A DNA stretch of 64,000 nt, taken from positions 12,087,329-12,151,328 of the forward strand of contig WNKI01000001.1 in NCBI GenBank assembly GCA_015350385.1. The letters are read 5' to 3'. Below are positions 57,964 through 64,000 of this stretch, one piece after another (positions within the stretch are counted from its first letter, which is position 1; each line of letters begins with the position of its first letter). The position numbers and the translations under genes are program-made. Under the pieces are notes generated by a model that searched no databases, was not told the origin of the DNA, and was given only the letters and a program-made list of their open reading frames with translations. The stretch is from Aculops lycopersici. Its lineage: Eukaryota; Arthropoda; Arachnida; Trombidiformes; Eriophyidae.

Positions 57964-60900
57964 CTAGTTTGCCCAAAATCCCTTGAAGATTCGTGTTGCG
58001 CTCTGAAAAGCCCGATCGGCCATATTGTCACCCTCTTGTGGTTCCGCCTGCGAGTTGCCCACCGGTCCGCCCATTTGCTCCGAGCTAAAGGTTGCGGAAC
58101 TACCAAAGGCTTGTACGCGTCTTGTTTGCAAACTACTCGGCGAGTCGGATCGCGAGCCGAGTCCGCCGACTGCCGCGCCCGAGGTTCCCTGGTACGGTTG
58201 ACGCAAGGGCGTGGCGAGGCCACTAACCGTTGGTTGGCTTGAGACACCCGAGCGATGCGACGGAGCCACCGACTTGTCGGGATTGGAGCTCGACGATGAG
58301 GTGAGCGATGAGAGAATGGACGAAGTGTTGAAAATACTTGTGCCCGAGGCTTGCTCAAACAGGTTGCCGCCTGCCTGGGCGCTCGCCTCCTCCATCGTCA
58401 GACGGCTCATTATTGTTTGGTAGCTCTTTAGATTCAACTTGTCCTCGCTGACACCCTGAAGCGACATGTCGGCGTATATCTTGGGCATCATGTTGGCCAG
58501 TGCGAGGAATTGCACCTCGTGGAGGCTCCTGTCGATGCGCTCAGCCAGCCAGTTGCAAATAACGTTCATCTGGGCGGCATACCAATCCTGATGTGGGAGT
58601 CGTAGTTAAGCGAAAGCGAAAGCGACGATTAGTCTTCTGATGCAACTTGAATTATCCAAGCACTTGGATGTTGGTCTGAATGCAAATTGAAACTTACCTC
58701 CAACAAGTTGACGATCCATAGCTCGTCGTTGATCTTGTGCCTGAGCAAATCACAACAGTTCGAGACGAAGCTCACATACTGCTTTCCTATGTCGCGGCCC
58801 GACGAGGACATCCCTTGCTTGGTGGTCAACGAGAGAATCGGAGCCAACAGGTTGCCCTCGTCGTACCTGGCCAGTTTGGTGAGGGTACTATCGAGTGCAT
58901 TTAGCATCTGTGTGTTTCATAGAAGAGATTAGTTAGTATTGATTGTTTATGAGGGAGAAACTAGCCGTCTACCAATCGTTAAATCACTCACCTTGGCCAT
59001 GAGTCCCGGTTGCATCTCGCCCATTGCCGACTCGACTAGCTTGTCGATCTTGGAATGGTAGGACATCTATCGAGAATGAGATTTGATGGTGAAGATATGT
59101 TGGGTTAACTTCTGGATCTATTATGCATGGTATCATTGTGTTCAAAGATAAGATGGTAACTCACCTGATCGAAGCCGTTGAAGGTGCAGAGTTTTAGTGA
59201 GCGAGATCGTGTGTCGAGCACCAAGTTGATCATCTGAATCATGTCAACCGGACTCGAGTAGCTGGTGGTTGTGGCCGTCCACTTGTTTGACTTTTTCTCC
59301 AAAGCCAGAAAGGCCGATTGGGTCCTTTGAACGCAAGCATCACAGACCTCGTAGGACATTAACTTGAGCCGTTGGTTCAGCTGCTCGGCCAGCTGCTCGT
59401 CTGGCCACCGGAGGTTGACCAGAATAAATCGCTGCAGGTCGTCGAGCTTCACAAACATTTGTTCAATCAGCAAACAGTTGACTTGGCCATCCTTTTCGCT
59501 TGCCTTGAATAGCATTCGAGTTAGGGTTGACTCCATGATGTCAATGTAACGCAGTAGTTTTGGCTTGAAGGTATCACATAGATGAGTCTTAAATTTGCGA
59601 CACTCCAAATTGGAGCTCTTGCACATGTGGTTGTTGAGTACCTGAAACAAGGAGAACGCTTCGCGGTTGCTGATGCCCAGAATGTCGCCTCCACTTTGGC
59701 CCGAGATTGAGCTGCGAGCATAGGAGTTCATCGAGGAGCTCGACTGACCGCCTGGCCCGTTTCCGCCCGAGACTCCCGCTTGGCCCGCAACGCCGGCGCT
59801 GGCGCCGTTTGTTCCAATTGCCTCGCTGAGTATTTTGTCCATGTCAACACTGAATAGCGACCAAAAGAGCTCGAAGTGTTCCATCATCAGGTCGCTGTGC
59901 CAGGCAAAGTCGTCGCTAAAAAACTCGTTGTTATCCTCCACCTGTTCGCAACACAATTCCGCCAGCCTAATCAGGTGACGCAACTTGTCCCCCGGTTTCA
60001 CGTGCTCGTTGTTGATTATCATGGCCATGGTGAGGCATTGCTGTGGTTGTTGCGATTGCTGCTGATGTTGGTCTTGCATCCTTTGCTGTCGCCGCATCGG
60101 CTCGGAGTTTGCTGAAGAAATGGAGCCACTCATTGTGGATCCAGCCGACGAAGCTCCGCTGGCAAGTGAGGAGCTCGACAAATTCGAGGCAGTTCTTAGG
60201 CGAGCACCAATGGCAGCCAGCGGCAGTGCTGCGGCGTTTCCGGTTTGCTGCTCGCTCGATTGTTGCTGCTGCGCATCTATATCATGTGGCTGCGGCGATT
60301 GGGACGTCATGGCGTTCGGTCCGATCACGGGTGAGGGGGCGGGAGGGGGCGTGGTGCGACCGGGCGGCAGCGGGCCCAGCAGGTTGGCCTGACCGGACAA
60401 CTTAGTGTAGTTGTTCAATGCAGCTTGCTCCAGGCACTTCCTAATGAGATTTCTCACCTCCTCATTTTGAATCATCGAGTTCGTTTGCTGCTCCTTCATT
60501 AGGACGCGCTCCAACAGACTTAGTGTGGCCTTGAGCGCTCCGTATGGTTTGCCAAACGGAAAGCAATAGGAAAAGTTTGCTATCTGGCGTTCGATCATCT
60601 TGAGCAGCTTACCTTTGACGGAATGGAATAAGTCGCGCTCCTCTACGGTGACTGTACCAATTCCATCGGGCCTGAGATCAAAGTTGACCGAGCCAATGGG
60701 GTGAGCCTGTGTACTGTTGCCACTTACATGGGAAGCGCAAAAGTCGTATCCATAATTTAGTAGCGTGTGATCGATAAAGTAGCTGCAACGTTGATTAAAA
60801 TCGAGCAGCGAGTCCAGGTAGGCCAAGTGGCGGAAACAGGTGCGCACTCCATAGCGAGCGCAGTATTCGTCCAACACAAGGATTTGACCTGAGGAGAACC

Positions 60901-62375
60901 AGCCAAGCGAGCAGTAGGGCTCCTCGAGTCGGTAGCGGAGAGTTTCGTTTTGTAGATACCTGAAGAGTTGGTTGTGTTGAAACTTGCAAGGATCAGCGGA
61001 AATGAACTCGTCCATTCCGTGTTTGCGCGCTCGCTGATCGGCAACATCGACACTCGACTTGGTTCCCTTGCCGCCGTTCAACATTGACGATATGCTCAAC
61101 GACGAGCTACCCGCTGAGCAAACCGAGGAGCCACCCGAGAGAGCCGAGTGGCCGGCTAGTTTGCCAACACTTCCGGGCTGCGTGGCCGACGTTTGATAGT
61201 TGAAGGCGGCGTCAATGTAACTCGCGCTCCCCTGTGCCGTGCTCGAGTATTGGTTCCCGCTACTCAATGGGGTGGGCTTGTGTGCCTGTCCCGTGGCCCG
61301 GTACAAGGCCATCACCCAGCCGAAACACTCCTGCTCGTCGTCGCAGGCAAACACAACACTGTCGCCCTCCTTGACGACATTAAAATAATACTTGTTGTGC
61401 AGCTCGTCGCTCATTGCGGCCGCAGTTTGGATGGCCGAGGGTTGGCCGTCGATATCATACATTTGCCCGTCGCCCGAGCCGTCGGCATTGCTGCCCGACC
61501 CGCCCGAGCCAATCCCACCTGCGCCCAAGGTTCCACCTCCACTCCCGCCGGGTTGCTTGAGGATTGCATTGGCCAATCGTCCCGCCAAGCCCAAAGTGGG
61601 CGAGGCGCCTGAAGCGTGGTGATGCTCGGAACTGGTCATCTCGCTGCAATGCTCCATTATGAGATCCGTTGGTGGCTCAATATAATCCACCGTATAACCA
61701 TCTAGCTGTAACATTTCCGTTGGCTTTGCCTTCTTCTCGCGATACGAGCACATGACAAAAGTGTACTGGCTCACCTGAATAAGTATATGGTAGCGGCGCT
61801 TGAATTTGCGCCAGGTACTTTTTCCAATCCCGTACAGGTAGCCGCAGTGCTTTAGCTGCTGCGGCCGATCCATTCGTACGATAACTCTTATTCTTAACTC
61901 CTGGTCAGCTGCTTGCTGGCCGCCACTTCCGCCCGGTCCACTGTTGGCCGAGGAGGAGGCTGCCGCGGCCGCACTGCTGGCCGACGGCTGCATGGCCACC
62001 CATTCGGGAGTCTTCGGGCTGAGAACAGTTGGATGTAAAACCAGCTTGCCAAGTTCCTTGTCCTCGAGACTTAGCATCGAGGGGTTGACGGCGTATAATT
62101 TTATCTTGAGCACAGGCAGCGGGTGGTTGGTTGTGAAGTCGCCTTGTGTGTCCCACAATGGCTTCTTGGCTTGCACATGTTCCGTTTGCAACCGCTCGCT
62201 GCCCTCTATTTCCATGGTGCAGTAGATTTCCCGCGTCGGCGCTAGGTGACGCAACCCGCGGACCTCCATCACGATAACCTCCACGTTGAAGGTGAGCACA
62301 ACATCCAGTTTAGTTAGCGTTGGTTCGCTTGGGTGGCTCTCGACGAGACCATCGCGATTCAGCGACGCTTGAGCC
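57964..62375 (-). CDS. CADPS: Calcium-dependent secretion activator (CADPS/Caps), C-terminal exons
   Basis: Four exons on the - strand: about 62375-59165 (donor GTGAGT), 59066-58992 (25 codons), 58907-58698 (70 codons) and 58587-57964, all internal joins in phase 0, for over 1350 residues. Order: a C2 domain (VVLTFNVEVIVMEVRGLRHL), a PH domain (LKHCGYLYGIGKSTWRKFKR, SQYTFVMCSYREKKAKPTE) and the MUN/DUF1041 module (KHGMDEFISADPC, RPDGIGTVTVEERDLFHSVK, CLEQAALNNYTKL, YHSKIDKLVESAM). CAPS primes dense-core vesicles for Ca2+-triggered release. The start is truncated: the first exon seen opens with an acceptor near 62376, and 5' exons lie beyond 64000. Ser/Gly/Gln-rich inserts sit inside the PH domain and in the MUN region. 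Confidence 0.95.
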
Positions 62376-64000
62376 CTTTGCGTTTGCGAGAAAAGAGTTG
62401 GTATCGTTTCATTTCATTTCATTTAGGTGGCCAAGTGGTTGGATAGTTTTTGTTAAAGAGAAAGGAGGTAGAGGGAAAATCACGGTTAGCTAGAGAAGTC
62501 CATTGTGTGTCCCTATCCTTTCATTAGGTCAGCTTTTAGTTGGTTGTGTTTAGATTTTAGCTTGAGTTTTAGTTGACGGCATTCAACTTGGGGAGATTGG
62601 GGAAAAGAAGAGCAAGAGAGAAGGAGCAGAGAACGAAAGAGTTTGTTGCGTCGCCGACTTCCGGTGCACATTAACGCCGACCAGGATTTGGCCACTTCCG
62701 GCCACCAGGCATCGAGCGCACCTCTTAGCTCAGCCACCGGTCAAGGTAGTCGTAGGGAAGGGGTAAGGCAGAAGTGAGAAGTGAGAGTAAGAAAAAAGGG
62801 GGACGTGCACTTGACTCTCTGCATCCCTTTGCCTCTTCCTCCATTCCAAAGCAAGCGCACCGGTAAGCCTGTGCGGCAGGAAGTTGGGGCCTAAGGGGCG
62901 GCGAGGCAAGTTGAGCGGAAGTTGTTAAGAGTTTTGACAGATAGACAGTTTTAGTGGCTGCAGCTTGCGACTGGCCGCCGACACTCGAGTGCCACTTGTC
63001 CAACTTGCTGCAAACTCCTTAGTGAAGTGCAAGTTCCAAAAGTGCAGAGGCGAAGAAAGAGAAGGGCACGCAAATTGTCGTCTCGTTTGCTCACGGATTG
63101 AGCCTCTTCCGCATGGCAGTCGCGGTGATCGTAGTAGTGGTCGTGGTCGTCAGCGTGTTGGGCTCAGTTGCACCGTAATGGCTTCCAGCGGCGCCAAAGT
63201 CGTCGCCTGCCTGTCAGCTCAAACAATCCGACTCGCCGGTTGGCTGTTGGCGCCCAAGTATGCGGCTTACCTTCAAGTGGTTGGCCTATTGGTCGGATGA
63301 CTGAGAGGCAGCCGGACGCCTGGTTTCACAACTCCAACGACTCAGCGGCCAACTAAACTGGCGACTGAACTTGGAATGGCAGTTTAGTGGCAGCCGTCAG
63401 TCGTTCAGCAAGGCAAAGTTGAAGTTGAATCAGAGCATAGGGAGTTTCAAACGTCGAGCAAACACAAAGCACACAACTGAGAGGACGGCGAGATTATCGG
63501 AGGGTCTGGCTGACAGAGGAGGGGAAGCCGTTGGCCGGAAGTCCTCGAAGCGCACACCTCGAAAATGAGCGGCCAGCTAGCTAGCTTAGCATTCTAGTGA
63601 GATCAATAGCAGAGTGAAGTTAAGTTTCATGGTCGAGTTTAGCGAAACTTACGCTATTTTTCCGAAACTCGATAGGCTGCTGAATGTTAGCGACCAAAGC
63701 GGCTGCTGGGCGCGCGACAACAGGAAGCTGGACACGGGATACCTGCGCTTGTCGAGCTCGCCAGCAGCAGGCGGCCGCCGACCGGTAAGCTTCTGCTTGC
63801 TCGAGAGCGCTAGCTGACTAGGTGGGCGTGTCGGGTGGGTTTGCCGAACGGGAGAGTTTGTGTATGCAGGGGTTGGGGTCGAGTTGCGTGGGCGCGCAGG
63901 TGGTTGGTTTCCAATGCAGCGCATCGGTGTGCAATACATTACATTGCAGCCGACGATGGCAGGCAAGTATCGTTGGCGATTGCAAGTTTTGTTTAGCGCA
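62376..64000 (-). other. Intron or 5' region of Caps gene
   Basis: No exon of the CAPS N-terminus could be recognised. An ATTTC-type pentamer run lies at about 62407-62425. Open frames of 60-110 codons on both strands lack motifs. I take this as intron sequence of the gene to the left. Confidence 0.45.

Noticed and set aside
1..64000. CRISPR array, prophage or bacterial operon
   Set aside because: No regularly spaced direct repeats, no polycistronic layout and clear spliceosomal introns. All recognisable genes are animal nuclear genes.

Overview
This 64 kb window is animal nuclear DNA, most likely from an arthropod and probably a mite. It carries a tropomyosin of exactly 284 residues, a Caps-type secretion activator, U5 snRNP40 and PIGA, and most genes are unspliced or have one to three introns. 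The mite assignment is an inference from the intron-poor genes, the intronless P450 cluster and the mite-like tropomyosin. I cannot name the species.

Region 1 (1-18.6 kb) is a detoxification-type cluster. It has four intact intronless cytochrome P450 genes on the + strand (2515, 8200, 13379, 16154), two ABCG-transporter relics, a secreted cystatin-like gene on the - strand, an LTR-retrotransposon gag relic, P450 relics and the single-copy gene RNASEH2B. Its backbone is a direct tandem duplication of a unit made of [ABCG relic, P450-A, cystatin, P450-B]. The first unit (about 1-5990) has lost most of its cystatin and P450-B. The second (about 6390-14953) keeps them.

Region 2 (18.7-24.1 kb) has an ER-type FKBP14-like isomerase (-) divergent from MEMO1 (+), followed by a two-exon tropomyosin (+). 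Just past the tropomyosin stop lies a chimeric duplicate joining a piece of the FKBP14 gene to the MEMO1 3' end.

Region 3 (24.2-39.6 kb) holds a very large single-exon, cysteine-free, Ser/Thr/Gln/Asn-rich secreted protein (-), about 7.5 kb with no convincing gene, and a calcineurin-type 5'-nucleotidase-family phosphoesterase (-).

Region 4 (41.5-48 kb) is gene-dense housekeeping DNA: PIGA (+), SNRNP40 (-), a PTP4A/PRL phosphatase (-), a short CCDC186-like coiled-coil protein (+) and an Sp/KLF-type zinc-finger protein (+).

Region 5 (47.9-64 kb) has an MSK/JIL-1-like kinase (-) with only the N-terminal kinase domain and an acidic tail, a long gene-free stretch, and the C-terminal four exons of a CADPS/Caps gene (-) whose 5' exons lie beyond the window.

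The P450s, the ABCG relics and the cystatin suggest a xenobiotic- or feeding-related locus in flux. The remaining genes are conserved cellular machinery for GPI-anchor synthesis, splicing, dense-core-vesicle biology and muscle. The most unusual points are the P450 I-helices without the usual acidic residue (and, in the fourth gene, without the threonine), the single-kinase MSK, the chimeric FKBP14/MEMO1 duplicate and the mosaic divergence between the two P450-A copies.
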